This document shows, piece by piece, positions 1-8,102 of a DNA stretch of 64,000 nt. This DNA comes from Metaruminococcus_A sp003150405 (GTDB taxonomy: Bacteria; Bacillota; Clostridia; Oscillospirales; Ruminococcaceae). The stretch is taken from contig CABUBB010000008.1 in assembly GCA_902489745.1 (NCBI GenBank), positions 23,419 through 87,418 of the forward strand. Reading direction: 5' to 3'. A program made the translations under genes and the position numbers. Numbering within the stretch: the stretch's first letter is position 1; the number at the start of each line of letters is the position of its first letter. Under the pieces are notes generated by a model, which was not told the DNA's origin, did no database searches, and saw nothing but the letters and a program-made list of their open reading frames with translations.

Positions 1-11
1 GTTTGGGATTT

Positions 12-572
12 TCAGGTTATTGAATTGTGTTCGCCGTCAATTTCTCTGGTATTTTCTGCAATCATATCCCGTAAGAAAGTTAATATCTCATTGGAACAGA
101 TGTCGACATCGCCAAGCATTTCCTTCACTTCGCGGGTATCCAGCGTAAAAGTACGGCCGTCCGCCTCATAGCGGTAGACAAACGCAATTTGCGGACTCCC
201 GGAAATTAAGGTTGTAATGGTGGAGGGAATGTCCCCCAGCGGCAGCATGTCGATGTGATCGTAGCAGTACTCCGCCATGGTCTCGGTTCCTTTGCCAAGG
301 GTGGAATGAATAGCGAACGAGCCGCCAGTCATTTCTGCCGTCATCTTGAAAAAAGGAATTCCAAGCCCGATGCTGCGGGTGGTACGGGTGGTAAAAAACG
401 GGTCAGTTACCTGTTTTACCTGTTCTTCCGTCATACCGCAGCCATCGTCGCGGATGGTAATCCGCAGGCGTTTGTCCGCCGTGTTGCGCGCCACCGTAAT
501 TTCAACAAGAGACGCTTCTGCACGGACCGAGTTCTGCGCAATGTCCAGAATGTTCAGTGACAGCTCCTGCAT
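12..572 (-). CDS. Stand-alone histidine-kinase-type ATPase (HATPase_c)
   Basis: This 186-residue protein is almost entirely a GHKL ATP-binding domain. The N box (DIAQNSVRAE, about residues 10-19), the G1 box (RDDGCGM, about 41-47) and the GLG loop (SIGLGIPFF) are visible. There is no sensor, no phosphoacceptor histidine domain and no membrane segment, so it cannot be an ordinary sensor kinase. It starts 5 bases after the NuoE-like gene and is probably translated by coupling, because no good ribosome site precedes its ATG. In clostridial [FeFe]-hydrogenase loci a gene of this type commonly sits beside the NuoE-like subunit. A regulatory role, such as anti-sigma or partner-switch kinase, is inference. 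The next genes of the operon lie left of the window. Confidence 0.8.
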   Translation of the reverse strand: MQELSLNILDIAQNSVRAEASLVEITVARNTADKRLRITIRDDGCGMTEEQVKQVTDPFFTTRTTRSIGLGIPFFKMTAEMTGGSFAIHSTLGKGTETMAEYCYDHIDMLPLGDIPSTITTLISGSPQIAFVYRYEADGRTFTLDTREVKEMLGDVDICSNEILTFLRDMIAENTREIDGEHNSIT

Positions 573-577
573 AATGC

Positions 578-1072
578 TTATTCAGCGTATTTTGCAAGGA
601 TTTCGTCAACATCATCCACCGTGAGGCGGCCGTAGACGTCGTCATTAATGGTCAAAACCGGAGCAAGACCACAGGCGCCGATGCAGCGGCAGGCTTCCAG
701 CGAAAATTTGCCGTCCGGCGTGCATTCGCCGTTCTGAACGCCGAGACGCTGACAAAGGCGGTTGAACACATCGCCGGAACCCTTGACGTAGCAAGCGGTA
801 CCCAGGCAGACCGACACTTTGTATTTTCCTTTCGGGCTGAGTGAAAACTGTGAATAGAAGGTAATGACGCCGTAAATTTCCGACATGGAAACACCAAGGC
901 CGTCTGCAACCATCTGCTGTACTTCAACCGGCAGATAGCCGTAGATGTCCTGTGCCTTCTGGAGCACCGGCATCAATGCGCCGCCCTCACCCTTGAGCTC
1001 TTCAATGACCTTTTTGAGCTCCGCTTCCTGCTCGGGTGTTCCGGTAAACGGCAGTGTACTTGTTTTAGCCAT
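578..1072 (-). CDS. nuoE: NuoE/HymA-type [2Fe-2S] subunit of NADH-linked hydrogenase
   Basis: A thioredoxin-fold [2Fe-2S] protein of the NuoE/24-kDa family (164 residues). The four cluster cysteines are seen as CLGTAC (C-x4-C) and CIGAC (C-x3-C) in the second half, after a helical N-terminal segment. In the family it passes electrons between a flavoprotein (NuoF/HymB) and the catalytic subunit. In fermenters this is typically the electron-bifurcating [FeFe] hydrogenase, whose other subunits would lie left of the window. I chose the ATG at 1072 because a GGAGGG site (complement of 1081-1086) precedes it, although the frame stays open to 1123. It heads the leftward operon and is followed by the stand-alone ATPase. 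Function in hydrogen metabolism is inferred from family and neighbours. Confidence 0.88.
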   Translation of the reverse strand: MAKTSTLPFTGTPEQEAELKKVIEELKGEGGALMPVLQKAQDIYGYLPVEVQQMVADGLGVSMSEIYGVITFYSQFSLSPKGKYKVSVCLGTACYVKGSGDVFNRLCQRLGVQNGECTPDGKFSLEACRCIGACGLAPVLTINDDVYGRLTVDDVDEILAKYAE

Positions 1073-1174
1073 AAAATATGCCCTCCTCAAAATTTGCGAT
1101 TGGTAAAAACCATTTCTCGCCAATCACCAGAACCACTCTGGTTACAATGCCTAAGTGGTCCACAGTTACTGCTA

Positions 1175-1183
1175 ATTATATCA
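1175..1183 (-). promoter_or_regulatory. Candidate extended -10 promoter for the NuoE-like operon
   Basis: Minus-strand TGATATAAT gives a perfect TATAAT (1175-1180) with an upstream TG, the extended -10 form. No convincing -35 is seen at 17 bases. It lies about 100 bases upstream of the NuoE-like start, in the divergent intergenic region. Confidence 0.45.
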
Positions 1184-1295
1184 TGTATATTTCACAAATG
1201 CTATAAAAAAAGGAAGATAATGTCGAAAATATAATTGTAAAATTTTTATTAATATTGTGAACGCAGTGGCGACTTGTTCATATTCTCCGAATTCG

Positions 1296-1323
1296 TTGAA
1301 TTCCGTTCCATTCATGCTATAAT
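1296..1323 (+). promoter_or_regulatory. Sigma-A-type promoter of the rightward hydrogenase-sensor operon
   Basis: TTGAAT at 1296-1301, a 16-base spacer and TATAAT at 1318-1323, preceded by TGC (extended -10). The predicted start near 1330 leaves a leader of about 95 bases before the first DRTGG gene. Confidence 0.65.
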
Positions 1324-1425
1324 AAGGGTACAGAAACCGGCGCTGCACACTGTTTCAGAGCGCGGCCGACCGGCCCCGGAGAGCGACAAACCCGAAATGA
1401 TTTGCCGGAGAAATGGAGAGTTATT

Positions 1426-1773
1426 ATGACGATTGGAGACATTCAAAAAATTCTGGACGCCAAAATCATTTGCGGTAACGAGAACCTCGGTATTGAAATT
1501 CACACCGCATGCGGCTCCGATATGATGAGTGACGTACTTGCCTTTGTAAAGGATCAGTCCTGCCTTTTGACCGGCATGGTTAATCCACAGGTAATACGCA
1601 CGGCAGACATGATGGATATGCACTGCATTATTTTTGTACGCGGCAAAAAGCCGGACGACACCATGATTGAGCTTGCAAACGAGCGCGGCATTACCCTGAT
1701 GACCACCGCCCACCGGATGTTCAACGCCTGCGGCCTGCTTTGGGAAAACGGCCTGAGGGGAGGCGGCATTTAA
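1426..1773 (+). CDS. DRTGG-domain protein 1
   Basis: A 115-residue protein matching the small DRTGG family, a domain of unknown function known alone or fused to CBS and phosphotransacetylase-like modules. It begins MTIGDIQKILDAKII. A central stretch (GMVNPQVIRTADMMD) resembles the family's ligand-binding-like core, but no catalytic residues can be assigned. ATG 1426 is chosen over the upstream in-frame codon at 1402 because it follows the purine-rich AAATGGAGAG at 1411-1420. It is first in the rightward operon and 4 bases before the RsbW-like ATPase. A second copy occurs at 3895. A signalling or ligand-sensing role is only inferred from context. Confidence 0.75.
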   Translation: MTIGDIQKILDAKIICGNENLGIEIHTACGSDMMSDVLAFVKDQSCLLTGMVNPQVIRTADMMDMHCIIFVRGKKPDDTMIELANERGITLMTTAHRMFNACGLLWENGLRGGGI

Positions 1774-1777
1774 TCTC

Positions 1778-2212
1778 ATGAGTGAAATGAACGACGCGGT
1801 CACCCTCCGTTATGACGTAGACGGCAACGATTTTACCCGCGCGGGGGAAGCCTCTGCGAATGTCAAAAAGACGCTGCGTCAGCTTGGCATTGCGCCGGAC
1901 GTCATCCGCAAAGTGGCAATCGTGCTGTATGAGGGTGAAATTAACATGGTCATTCACGCAAACGGCGGCGTGATTGACGTCACCATTGCGCCGGAAGCAA
2001 TTCAAATGGTGCTCAAGGACACCGGCAAGGGCATTGCCGACATTGAGCTTGCTATGAAAGAAGGCTATTCCACTGCACCGGAGGAGGTGCGCTCGCTCGG
2101 ATTTGGCGCAGGCATGGGTCTTTCCAACATGAAAAAGTACAGCGATGAAATGCATATAGACTCCACCGTTGGGGTGGGCACCACGGTGACCATGACGGTG
2201 AAAATTGCATAG
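1778..2212 (+). CDS. RsbW-like anti-sigma-type serine kinase ATPase
   Basis: A 144-residue GHKL ATPase of the anti-sigma-factor (RsbW/SpoIIAB) type. The N box (LYEGEINMVIHANGG), the G1 box (LKDTGKGIADIE) and the glycine-rich lid (GFGAGMGLSNMKKYSD) are all present. RsbW-like proteins bind ATP, phosphorylate anti-sigma antagonists and sequester sigma factors. No antagonist or sigma gene is next to it, so its partner here is unknown. It lies between DRTGG protein 1 and the sensory-type hydrogenase homologue, an arrangement suggesting an output module for redox or hydrogen sensing (inference). It is distinct from the kinase-type ATPase at the left edge. Confidence 0.82.
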   Translation: MSEMNDAVTLRYDVDGNDFTRAGEASANVKKTLRQLGIAPDVIRKVAIVLYEGEINMVIHANGGVIDVTIAPEAIQMVLKDTGKGIADIELAMKEGYSTAPEEVRSLGFGAGMGLSNMKKYSDEMHIDSTVGVGTTVTMTVKIA

Positions 2213-2298
2213 CATCAGTGCGCAGAAACAATCAAGAAGCATCACATCCTTAGAACAAGCTACCACTGCAATACAATTTTTGAAAGGGGTGCTGCCAG

Positions 2299-3612
2299 GT
2301 GGAATTTTTCCATTCCGTTACTTTGGATAAAGAAAAGTGCAAAGGGTGCATCAATTGCATTAAACGCTGTCCGACCGAGGCCATTCGCGTGCGCAACAAG
2401 AAAGCGTACATCATCCCAGAGCGGTGCATCGACTGCGGCGAGTGTATCCGTGTCTGCCCGCACCATGCCAAAAAGGCAACCTGTGATTCTCTGGACATTC
2501 TGGAACAATTCAAGTACACCATTGCCCTTCCGGCGCCGGCGCTCTATGGGCAGTTCAACAATATGGACGACATCGACATCCTGCTGCGCGCGCTTATCGA
2601 CTTCGGTTTTGACGAGGTCTACGAGGTTGCGAAAGCGGCCGAGCTCGTTTCGGCTGCAACCCGCAAGCTGATGCGGGAAGGCAACCTGCCGCGGCCGGTC
2701 ATCAGTTCGGCCTGCCCAGCGGTGACGCGGCTTATTCGAGTGCGTTTTCCGAACCTGATTGACCATGTGCTCCCGCTCAACGCACCAGTTGAGCTGGCGG
2801 CGAGACTGTCCAAAGAGGCAGCACATGAAAAAACCGGCATTCCCATGAAGGACATTGGTGCCATTTTCATCTCGCCCTGTGCGGCCAAGGTAACGGCTTC
2901 CAAGATGCCGCTCGGCACCGAAAAGAGCGAAGTGTCCGGCGTTGTTTCCATTAACGATATTTATCCGAAACTGCTTTCCATTATGCATCTGCCTGTCCAA
3001 GAAGATGAATCACTTGTGCAGAGCGGCAAGATCGGCGTAGCGTGGGGTACCAGCTCCGGCGAGGCGGCTGGGCTGCTCAACGACAGCTATCTGGCGGCGG
3101 ACGGGATCGAAAACGTCATCCGTGTGCTGGACGATTTGGAGGACGAACGATTCAACAATCTGGAATTTATTGAATTAAACGCTTGCAGCGGCGGCTGTGT
3201 AGGCGGCGTGCTGACGGTGGAGAACCCGTATATTGCCAAAGCGAAGCTCAAGCGGATTGTCAAATACCTACCGGTGTCGATGAACCATATTGACAAGGTA
3301 CCAGATGAGGCGGTGTGGGATTCTAAGCTGGAATACGCGCCGGTTCTGACGCTGGATTCGGATATGCACAAGGCCTTTGAAAAGATGAACGAGCTTGAAC
3401 AGATTGAATCCGAGCTTCCAGGGCTGGACTGCGGCTCCTGTGGCGCGCCATCCTGCCGGGCGCTGGCAGAGGACGTTGTGCGGGGCGTTGCCTCGCCGGA
3501 CGACTGCATCTTCAAATACAAGGAGAGCATTGAAAACCTAATTCGGGATATCCACAAGATCGAAGCCTCGATTCCGCCGCCGTTCCGCACCGAGGAGGAC
3601 GAGGAAAAGTAA
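2299..3612 (+). CDS. [FeFe]-hydrogenase-like iron-sulfur protein, sensory-type active site
   Basis: A 437-residue protein. Residues 14-24 (CKGCINCIKRC) and about 43-53 (CIDCGECIRVC) bind two [4Fe-4S] clusters. The middle is the iron-only hydrogenase large-subunit domain. A C-terminal LDCGSCGAPSC (about 375-386) is a further Fe-S motif. In the hydrogenase part, motif L1 is SSACPAV, L2 is SPCAAK and L3 is NACSGGCVGG. All four H-cluster cysteines are kept, but the proton-transfer cysteine of canonical TSCCP is alanine and the L2 methionine is serine, as in sensory hydrogenases. It starts at GTG 2299 after GAAAGGGG. A hydrogen or redox sensor coupled to the adjacent ATPase and DRTGG proteins is likely, but catalysis is untested. 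Confidence 0.85.
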   Translation: MEFFHSVTLDKEKCKGCINCIKRCPTEAIRVRNKKAYIIPERCIDCGECIRVCPHHAKKATCDSLDILEQFKYTIALPAPALYGQFNNMDDIDILLRALIDFGFDEVYEVAKAAELVSAATRKLMREGNLPRPVISSACPAVTRLIRVRFPNLIDHVLPLNAPVELAARLSKEAAHEKTGIPMKDIGAIFISPCAAKVTASKMPLGTEKSEVSGVVSINDIYPKLLSIMHLPVQEDESLVQSGKIGVAWGTSSGEAAGLLNDSYLAADGIENVIRVLDDLEDERFNNLEFIELNACSGGCVGGVLTVENPYIAKAKLKRIVKYLPVSMNHIDKVPDEAVWDSKLEYAPVLTLDSDMHKAFEKMNELEQIESELPGLDCGSCGAPSCRALAEDVVRGVASPDDCIFKYKESIENLIRDIHKIEASIPPPFRTEEDEEK

Positions 3613-3629
3613 AAGAACCGATGCGGGGG

Positions 3630-3724
3630 CATATGATGCTTTGACGTTTCACCCGCTCCCGCGGGTGGGCAACTCCGTTTCCAAGATTAACTAAACAAAT
3701 CTACAGGCAACGTCAAAGTATATG
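3630..3724 (+). other. Candidate structured RNA leader upstream of DRTGG2-PHP
   Basis: A long closing stem can form between CTTTGACGTT (3639-3648) and AACGTCAAAG (3709-3718), extended by CATAT/ATATG outside it. Within it sits a perfect 7-bp hairpin, CACCCGC-TCCC-GCGGGTG. I recognise no known riboswitch consensus. It could instead be a transcript end or processing site of the preceding gene. It lies in the 282-base gap inside the hydrogenase-sensor cluster. The rest of the gap (3725-3894) shows nothing clear. Confidence 0.4.
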
Positions 3725-3894
3725 AAGGGCTGAAACTTTCGCTGTAGAAGGCGTATGAACGCGATCGGGATAAAGGAAATGCATGCTTTTACGGCCCGGT
3801 GCGATACGCCAAAACATGGTCTCCGGGATCATATAAAGTAAAACCAAAAACACTATTTGTATTATTATCTGAAATTATACAAGGAGGCGTTCCT

Positions 3895-4230
3895 ATGACA
3901 CCGATGGAACTTGCCAAAGCACTGAATTTAAAGGTTGTCAGCGCCGGGAATGGCAGCGAGCGGACGGCAGGCGGGGTATTCTGCTGTGATCTGCTCAGTA
4001 TCGTAATGGGAAAAACCAAGACTGACGCGGTCTGGATTACGGTGATGAGCAACATCAATACGGTGGCGGTGGCGGTGCTTTCCGACGTGAGCTGTGTGAT
4101 TGTCTCCGAGGGAATCCCGGTGGATGAGGAAATGACACGGCGGGCCGAGCAACAGGACGTCTGCCTGCTGCAAAGCGATCTGCCTTCTTTTGACCTTGGG
4201 CTTGCTATTCACAAGCTGTTAAACCCATGA
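3895..4230 (+). CDS. DRTGG-domain protein 2
   Basis: A second small DRTGG-family protein (111 residues). It begins MTPMELAKALNLKVV and shares the layout of the copy at 1426, with a variable N-terminus followed by a stretch ending in SEGIPVDEEM. ATG 3895 is chosen over the open frame from 3799 because AAGGAGG lies at 3881-3887 with good spacing. Its stop overlaps the PHP gene start in ATGA form, so the two are translationally coupled. Function is unknown. In related loci DRTGG and PHP genes flank hydrogenase genes, which supports a shared regulatory role by context only. Confidence 0.75.
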   Translation: MTPMELAKALNLKVVSAGNGSERTAGGVFCCDLLSIVMGKTKTDAVWITVMSNINTVAVAVLSDVSCVIVSEGIPVDEEMTRRAEQQDVCLLQSDLPSFDLGLAIHKLLNP

Positions 4231-4913
4231 GATACTCATACGACCTGCACATGCACTCCTGCCTTTCCCCCTGTGGGGATATGGATATGACGCCGAACAA
4301 CATTGTCAACATGGCTTGCCTGCTGGGCTTGGACATCATTGCCGTGAGTGACCACAACACAGCCCGCAATCTGCCCGCGGTTTTCGCGGTGGCAAAGGAA
4401 GCGGGGCTGACGGTGGTACCCGCGATTGAAGCGTCCAGCGCGGAGGAGGTTCATGTGCTCTGCCTGTTTGAACGGCTGGAGGATGCCCTCTCCTGTTCTG
4501 ACGAATTTTATGAGCACCTGCCGCCGGTCATCAACAGGCCGGAAATTTTTGGTGAGCAGATCATCTTAAACGAAAAGGACGAACGGATTGGAACCATTGA
4601 CAAGCTGCTGATTAATGCGCTGGATTTGGGTATGGACGCTCTGCTTGAAACGGTGCGCCGCCACGGCGGCCTGCCTATCCCCGCTCACGCGGACAAAAGC
4701 GCTTATTCCATCATGTCAAACCTGGGGTATATTCCAGAGGAATACGGATTTCACTGCATTGAAGTCAAAAATCCGGACATCGGTCTGCCCTTCAAAGGAC
4801 GGCGCATTACCGACTCGGATGCGCACTACCTGCAAGATATTGCCGAGCCAATCCATTTTCTGGAGCTGCCGGAAAAAAGCGTGCAGGCTGTGCTGGCGTT
4901 GTTAAGCAAATAA
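4227..4913 (+). CDS. PHP-domain phosphoesterase
   Basis: A 228-residue PHP-superfamily protein. The metal-ligand motifs are visible in order: HMHSCLSPCGD (about residues 7-17), SDHNTA (about 42-47), PAHADKSAY (about 151) and SDAHYL (about 193). PHP enzymes hydrolyse phosphoester bonds with a trinuclear metal centre. Stand-alone members act on nucleotides, RNA or DNA ends, or histidinol phosphate, and the substrate here cannot be told from sequence. It overlaps DRTGG protein 2 by four bases and is the last gene of the cluster. Its presence beside hydrogenase-linked genes recurs in clostridia (established association), but the mechanism is unknown. Confidence 0.85.
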   Translation: MRYSYDLHMHSCLSPCGDMDMTPNNIVNMACLLGLDIIAVSDHNTARNLPAVFAVAKEAGLTVVPAIEASSAEEVHVLCLFERLEDALSCSDEFYEHLPPVINRPEIFGEQIILNEKDERIGTIDKLLINALDLGMDALLETVRRHGGLPIPAHADKSAYSIMSNLGYIPEEYGFHCIEVKNPDIGLPFKGRRITDSDAHYLQDIAEPIHFLELPEKSVQAVLALLSK

Positions 4914-5170
4914 GCCCGGTGGAAGCACCGCGGTGCGAACCCCCTCCTGCCATAGTTGACAGAAGATGGTTTTTGACGCGTAGGGAACATGCGCCGGGAG
5001 AACTGCGCACGTATACGCCCCCTTGAGACATGCCGGGTGGCGTTTGAATAATCTTACTGGGCGATGGGCCGCCATGTGTATGGATAAAACCACAGGGGCA
5101 ACTGCGGAATTGCTCTCACACGACGCGGTGCATTGCGGCGAAAAACCGCAGGAATTTTGCCGCGGGATGA
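4914..5170 (+). other. Intergenic stretch, no gene recognised
   Basis: The 311 bases between the PHP gene and the aldo/keto reductase hold no convincing coding frame, RNA gene or strong terminator. Only the promoter at its right end (listed separately) is supported. Confidence 0.6.
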
Positions 5171-5199
5171 TTGCTTTTTCTCTTGTGAGGGAGTAAAAT
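5171..5199 (+). promoter_or_regulatory. Promoter of the aldo/keto reductase gene
   Basis: TTGCTT at 5171-5176, 17-base spacer, TAAAAT at 5194-5199. The leader would be only about 20 bases and includes the TAGGAGA ribosome site before ATG 5225. Confidence 0.5.
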
Positions 5200-5224
5200 A
5201 AAAGAAAAAATAGGAGACAAAACA

Positions 5225-6217
5225 ATGGATTATTTTAAGCTACATAACACAGACATCAGCATTCCGAAACTTTCGCTGGGAACCTGGAGTTTTTCAGGCG
5301 CAAAAATCTGGGGTTCCAACGAGGAGCAGGATTCGATTAACACCATTCACGCGGCACTGGATGCTGGGGTCACCCTGTTGGACACCGCGGAAAAATATGG
5401 AGACGGCAAGAGCGAAGAAGTGCTTGGCAAGGCCATTAAGGGCCGCCGGGACAAGGCGATTATCGCCACCAAGGTCTACACCGACTGCCTGCATTATGAC
5501 GACGTCATCGCCCACTGTGAGGCGAGCCTCAAGCGAATGGATACCGATTACATTGATATTTACCAAATCCACTGGCCGAGCCGGGAAATCCCGCACGAGG
5601 AGACCTTCCGTGCATTTGAAAAGCTCAAGCAGGAAGGGAAAATCCGGTCGGTCGGCGTCTGCAACTATGGTCAAGGCGCACTGGACGAAGTGAAGGATTA
5701 CGGCGTTGTGACAAATCAGCTTCCCTATTCGCTCATTTGGCGGCTGGTGGAGAAGGGCATTATCCAGAAAAGCGTGGAAAACAACGTGGCTGTCTGGGCG
5801 TACTGTCCGCTGGCACAAGGGTTGCTGACCGGCAAGTTTCGTTCGATTGACGATGTACCGATGGGCCGCCGCGAGACCCGTTTTTACAGCGGCAAATGGC
5901 AGCAGGGCCGCCACAACGACACCGGCTTTGAAACCGAGATTTTCACCTTTCTCGACGTGCTGGCAGACGTCTGCGAAGAAACCGGCTTCCCGATGGCAAC
6001 GCTGGCGCTCGCTTTCCTGAAAAAGGCATACGGCGTTGGCAGCATTCTGATGGGGGCGCGCAACATTGGGCAGTTCCAGCAGAATCTCGCTGCGTTTGAG
6101 GCCGAGGTGCCGGATGAGGTCGTACAGCAGATTACCGACCTTTCCGAGGGTCTGAAGGCTGCTATGGGAGACAACCCGGACTTGTGGGAAAACCGCAATG
6201 GCGGTCGGATGTATTAA
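5225..6217 (+). CDS. Aldo/keto reductase
   Basis: A 330-residue member of the aldo/keto reductase superfamily, NAD(P)H-dependent carbonyl reductases with a TIM barrel. The catalytic tetrad is visible: Asp and Tyr in LLDTAEKYGDGKSE (about residues 51-64), Lys in IIATKVY (about 80) and His in QIHWPSRE (about 115). The later VGVCNYGQ and YCPLAQGLLTGKF stretches are cofactor-loop signatures. Length is normal and the start follows AATAGGAGAC. It is a single-gene unit closed by a strong hairpin terminator. The physiological substrate cannot be assigned; potassium-channel-beta-like and sugar-reductase subfamilies are both possible. Confidence 0.9.
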   Translation: MDYFKLHNTDISIPKLSLGTWSFSGAKIWGSNEEQDSINTIHAALDAGVTLLDTAEKYGDGKSEEVLGKAIKGRRDKAIIATKVYTDCLHYDDVIAHCEASLKRMDTDYIDIYQIHWPSREIPHEETFRAFEKLKQEGKIRSVGVCNYGQGALDEVKDYGVVTNQLPYSLIWRLVEKGIIQKSVENNVAVWAYCPLAQGLLTGKFRSIDDVPMGRRETRFYSGKWQQGRHNDTGFETEIFTFLDVLADVCEETGFPMATLALAFLKKAYGVGSILMGARNIGQFQQNLAAFEAEVPDEVVQQITDLSEGLKAAMGDNPDLWENRNGGRMY

Positions 6218-6250
6218 TTCCGGTTCTTATATGTGTTTTCGAATACAACC

Positions 6251-6289
6251 GAAAAAATCCCCTGCGCCGAGGTGCAGGGGATTTTTTCG
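6251..6289. terminator. Bidirectional Rho-independent terminator
   Basis: The stem CCCCTGC/GCAGGGG is flanked by A6 and T6 and lies 34 bases after the reductase stop. The symmetric A and T runs allow function on both strands, so it may also end the DUF2461 transcript from the right. Confidence 0.85.
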
Positions 6290-6411
6290 CCTATGCATAT
6301 TTTGCCGGAGGCTGTGTTTTTCTGTATGAAAAATGGCCGTTCCCCACGCAGACAGCGCCGCTTTCTGGCAGTGGGCAGGAACTCATGCAGCCCAAAGGAG
6401 CAGGCTTCTTG

Positions 6412-7095
6412 CTACTTTTCTGCCTGTGCAAGGGTATTTGCACGGAGGAAAAACTCGTAAACCGGTTTCAGCCGCCGAAACCCTTCGGCAAGGGTATAGG
6501 AGAGTTCCTCTGAAAACAGAAGCCCCCAATCCTTGCTGTTACAGTTGACTGAAAGCCCTTTGCGTTCCAGCCACTCCCGCTCATCCGGCGGGGCGTCCGG
6601 AAAATGGGGACGTTTGTACCGTTCCCCTTCCAATGCGAACTGCGGTTGATTCTGAAGCACCTCCTGCGCGCACAGAAAGCTGCGGTCATGACTGAGCACA
6701 AGAGAACGAACCGCATCCATATAGTCGGTCGGGAGAGAATAGTAGCCACAGCCGTAGCGAAACCCCGACGGGGAAAATTCAAAGAAAAATCCCGGCGGGC
6801 AGTAGACAATCTTTTTATCCCGCATAAAGGCGAGCCACATAACGTCTCGGTAGAGGGTTTTATCCTTGGAAAAACGGGTATCCCGGTAAATACGGGAGAT
6901 GGAGCGATCGACCCGCGGTTCAACGACGAGTTTGGGATCCATTTCCCGCAGAGTAGGTGCAAGCTGTTCGACCAGCTCTGCCAACGGGGCAAGGACAAGC
7001 TCCCGATACTGCGCCTTGTGCTCCTGGTACCAGACACGGCTGTTATTGAGCCGGTTTTCAACTAGAAAATCCAGCGTTTTGGCCGAAATTGGCAT
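6412..7095 (-). CDS. DUF2461-family protein
   Basis: A protein of about 227 residues matching the DUF2461 (TIGR02453) family, widespread cytosolic proteins of unknown biochemical role. Family hallmarks visible are the N-terminal DFLVENRLNNSRVWYQEHKAQY, split around an NxxxWF-like position, then SISRIYRDTRFSKDKTLYRD and FFFEFSPSGFRYGCGYY. Two ATGs (7101 and 7095) are possible. I prefer 7095 because AGTGGGG then lies 7 bases upstream rather than 1. It stands alone between the terminator at 6251 and a divergent acetyltransferase. No catalytic residues can be proposed. Confidence 0.8.
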   Translation of the reverse strand: MPISAKTLDFLVENRLNNSRVWYQEHKAQYRELVLAPLAELVEQLAPTLREMDPKLVVEPRVDRSISRIYRDTRFSKDKTLYRDVMWLAFMRDKKIVYCPPGFFFEFSPSGFRYGCGYYSLPTDYMDAVRSLVLSHDRSFLCAQEVLQNQPQFALEGERYKRPHFPDAPPDEREWLERKGLSVNCNSKDWGLLFSEELSYTLAEGFRRLKPVYEFFLRANTLAQAEK

Positions 7096-7383
7096 AAACA
7101 TGCCCCACTTTCATAAACGTAATTTGTTTTATCATAGCACATTGTGATGAAAAAAGGAACAGATAGGATTGCAGCGGTATTCTGTTTTTCAGCATGGTAG
7201 AGAGACCGCTCTACCCACTGAATGGAAACTTTTCTGCCGATATCTATAATTTGCAGACGAATCATTGAATTAGCGTCTCCAATTTATGAAACAAGAGCAA
7301 ACTACTTTGACTTTTCACCTTTGACGATGGATTTCCCCATCCCGGCGCTGTATAATGAAGAAAAAACGGAAGAGGCGCATGCT
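7096..7383. other. Divergent intergenic region with one inverted repeat
   Basis: Between the DUF2461 gene (leftward) and the acetyltransferase (rightward). A perfect 7-bp inverted repeat, GGTAGAG/CTCTACC, spans 7196-7215 with a 6-base loop. A TATAAT at 7351-7356 lacks a properly spaced -35. Nothing else is supported. Confidence 0.5.
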
Positions 7384-7861
7384 ATGATGGAAATACAAAT
7401 CCGGCGCTACCAGGAAGCAGATACAGAACCGCTTACAGCGCTGATTCGGCAAAACCTGCTGGCGGTGAACATCCGGGACTATCCGGCTGCGGAACTGGAA
7501 GCGCTGGCCAACGCATATCATACTGAGCGGCTCCGGCAGATTGCCGCTTCCACGCATTTTTATGTTGCCTGCGTGGCGGGGCGCCCTGTGGGATGCGGCG
7601 CAGTTGCACCCGGATGGAAACCCGGCACCTGCTGGGTACAAACGGTATTTGTTCATCCCAAGCATCATGGAGACGGCATTGGACGGCGTATTATGGAGGC
7701 GTTGGAACAGGATCCGCTGGCGGTGGAAGCTGACCGGATGGAACTGGGGGGCGTCAAAAACCGCGCATGGGTTCTATTTGGCCCTAGGGTATACCGATCT
7801 TTCCGGTCAACCGGATCAACACGGGCTGTACCAGATGGGAAAGCGGTTAGGTGGATTGTAA
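7384..7861 (+). pseudogene. GNAT-family N-acetyltransferase, frameshifted at a G6 run
   Basis: The first 122 codons, from ATG 7384, encode a GNAT acetyltransferase N-terminus with the acetyl-CoA loop HPKHHGDGIGRRIM (Q/RxxGxG/A type). At the G6 tract 7746-7751 the frame breaks. Removing one G restores a normal C-terminus (GASKTAHGFYLALGYTDL and on) that ends at TAA 7859-7861, about 158 residues in total and the usual GNAT length. In the frame as given, reading continues to 8190 through non-homologous sequence. The lesion could be a true mutation, a sequencing error or slipped-strand variation at the homopolymer. The substrate is unknown; GNATs acetylate amines of antibiotics, amino acids or proteins. 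Confidence 0.8.
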
Positions 7862-8102
7862 AAAACGTCAGTGGCCTTTGCGCTATCCATATGACCGGTA
7901 AATCCATAAAAAAATTGTGGAAAATACCAAAGGCGGAGAGCGGCCTTGTTTTACCACGGTCAGAAGAGGGTTTGATCGTTTTTGAAATGAGCCAGCAAAA
8001 CCGTCGGACATCTGACAAAATGAGGGGAACACTTTTTAAAACCAAACCGCCAAACCAAAACAGTTTTGACGAAACCTACAAAAAAGAAAGCTGTAGTTTG
8101 AG

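Noticed and set aside
7321..7356. TTGACG and TATAAT as a promoter of the acetyltransferase gene
   Set aside because: The 24-base spacer is too long for a sigma-A promoter.
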